DNA from: an uncultured Ectothiorhodospiraceae bacterium
GTDB taxonomy: Bacteria; Pseudomonadota; Gammaproteobacteria; S012-40
Assembly: GCA_945787715.1 (NCBI GenBank)
Contig: CALZJE010000015.1
Location: 1 to 64,000, forward strand
Reading direction: 5' to 3'
Length of the DNA stretch: 64,000 nucleotides
Program-made: the position numbers and the translations under genes
Shown: positions 63,275-64,000 of the stretch, in pieces
Layout of the letters: every line of letters starts with the position of its first letter
Position numbering within the stretch: the stretch's first letter is position 1
Notes under the pieces: generated by a model
The model's database searches: none
The model's input: only the letters and a program-made list of their open reading frames with translations
What the model was told of the DNA's origin: nothing

Positions 63275-64000
63275 TTAGTCAGCCTTTTTCATCTCAACTA
63301 AAATCACATTGGCTAATAACCAACAACCAATAAATGAGACAAAGTAAATAATATCTCGTAGATCGATTACGCCTTTGACAATGGTGTTAAAGTGTGTGAG
63401 AAAGCTCATTGAGCTAATCGCATCTATCAAAATCTGCGGTGCCCAACCTTCGAAAAAATCGAGCACGAGTGGAAAGCCACTCAAAATAAACAAGAAGCTA
63501 ATAACCACTGAAATAACGAATGCAATAACTTGATTACGTGTAATCGCAGAAATACACGAGCCAATGGCTAAATAAGCGCCGGCCATCAAAAATGCAGCGA
63601 GATAGCCAGAAAAAATCACGGGATTATCAGGCGAACCCAAATAATTTACCGTTATCCATAACGGAAATGTCAGTAGCAACGCTAATCCGACAAATAACCA
63701 GGATGCAATAAATTTCCCTAATACCGCTTGAGTTACTGAGATAGGAAGAGTCATCAATAATTCAATCGAACCGGATTTACGCTCTTCTGCCCACAAGCGC
63801 ATGGATAATGCGGGGATTAAAAATAGATATAGCCAAGGAAGATATGCGAAGAACGGTTGCAAATCTGCTTGGCCACGCTCAAATAATCCACCCAGGTAAA
63901 AAGTAAACACGCCGGTTAACATTAAAAATATGACAATAAACACGTACGCAACAGGCGTCGCAAAATAGCCATTAATCTCTCGTTTATAGATTGCCAGTAT
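63275..64000 (-). CDS. GldF-like ABC transporter permease, truncated by window edge
   Basis: ABC-2-type permease, about six helices. The annotated GTG at 63943 is internal: the same frame continues upstream to the window end (IYKREINGYFATPVAYVF), which is a typical GldF/NosY opening, so the gene begins beyond 64000. Characteristic RLWAEERKSGSIELLMTLP near the first loop. Adjacent to the GldG-like gene (1-bp gap). Confidence 0.9.
   Translation of the reverse strand: MLAIYKREINGYFATPVAYVFIVIFLMLTGVFTFYLGGLFERGQADLQPFFAYLPWLYLFLIPALSMRLWAEERKSGSIELLMTLPISVTQAVLGKFIASWLFVGLALLLTFPLWITVNYLGSPDNPVIFSGYLAAFLMAGAYLAIGSCISAITRNQVIAFVISVVISFLFILSGFPLVLDFFEGWAPQILIDAISSMSFLTHFNTIVKGVIDLRDIIYFVSFIGCWLLANVILVEMKKAD

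Overview
The window looks like chromosome of an AT-rich (roughly 40% GC by eye), aerobic gammaproteobacterium, probably free-living. Supporting genes are rimO, a yjfI/yjfJ/yjfK/yjfL-like PspA cluster, a GcvR-like ACT protein, peptide deformylase, ychJ, argS, plsY, folB/folK, midA-type methyltransferase, rpiA, ilvA, hemL, thiE/thiD, a yrfG-type nucleotidase, a VF530-family protein and a GldG/DUF4340 gliding-type ABC module. No species is assigned. I found no rRNA, tRNA, prophage, transposase or CRISPR array.

Layout. 0.2-1.5 kb: rimO. 1.6-9.1 kb: a membrane-stress island with a lipoprotein, a DUF350 protein, a membrane-fused aminopropyltransferase, a DUF2170 protein, a PspA/IM30 homologue, a DUF2491 protein, a small possible ribbon-helix-helix protein and a TVGYGD potassium channel. 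Three near-identical 13-bp palindromes sit just before the DUF2170 gene. 9-11.8 kb: GcvR-like protein, peptide deformylase, YchJ-like protein and a degenerate HD-GYP protein. 12.4-14.8 kb: copper-handling and SPOR genes. 14.8-26.4 kb: housekeeping genes, a second degenerate HD-GYP protein, an odd medium-chain dehydrogenase and an orphan ParA.

26.9-43.3 kb is a 16-kb respiratory island. It encodes a divergent C-family (cbb3-like) heme-copper oxidase: a CcoN-like catalytic subunit, a CcoO-like cytochrome with a long insertion, CcoG and a CcoS-like assembly protein. It also has five cytochromes c, a stand-alone C-terminal half of CcoN, a formylglycine-enzyme-fold protein without the catalytic cysteines, an 871-residue aminopropyltransferase-fold membrane protein, a thioredoxin-fold lipoprotein, and several tiny single-helix membrane proteins. 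The SCO1 and PCu(A)C genes at 12.7-13.7 kb are plausible CuA/CuB metallochaperones for it. No CcoP or CcoI gene is visible.

43.7-47.3 kb: a polytopic membrane protein, a possibly structured intergenic RNA, and a two-gene module pairing a MotA/TolQ/ExbB-type channel with a MotB/TolR-like helix fused to a von Willebrand A domain. 47.5-57.2 kb: bactofilin, DgkA, DedA-type protein, hemL, thiE, thiD, HAD nucleotidase, glutamate dehydrogenase and an SRPBCC protein. 57.5-59.8 kb: a soluble PAS-PAS-MCP chemoreceptor gene broken by a 59-bp tandem duplication. 60.3-64 kb: DUF4340, GldG-like and GldF-like ABC genes, the last running off the window. At least four dispersed 80-190 bp inverted-repeat elements share ends and look like a small MITE-type family.

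The best candidates for undescribed biology are the oxidase island with its unusual accessory genes and micro-proteins, the channel/vWA pair, and the palindrome-controlled PspA island.
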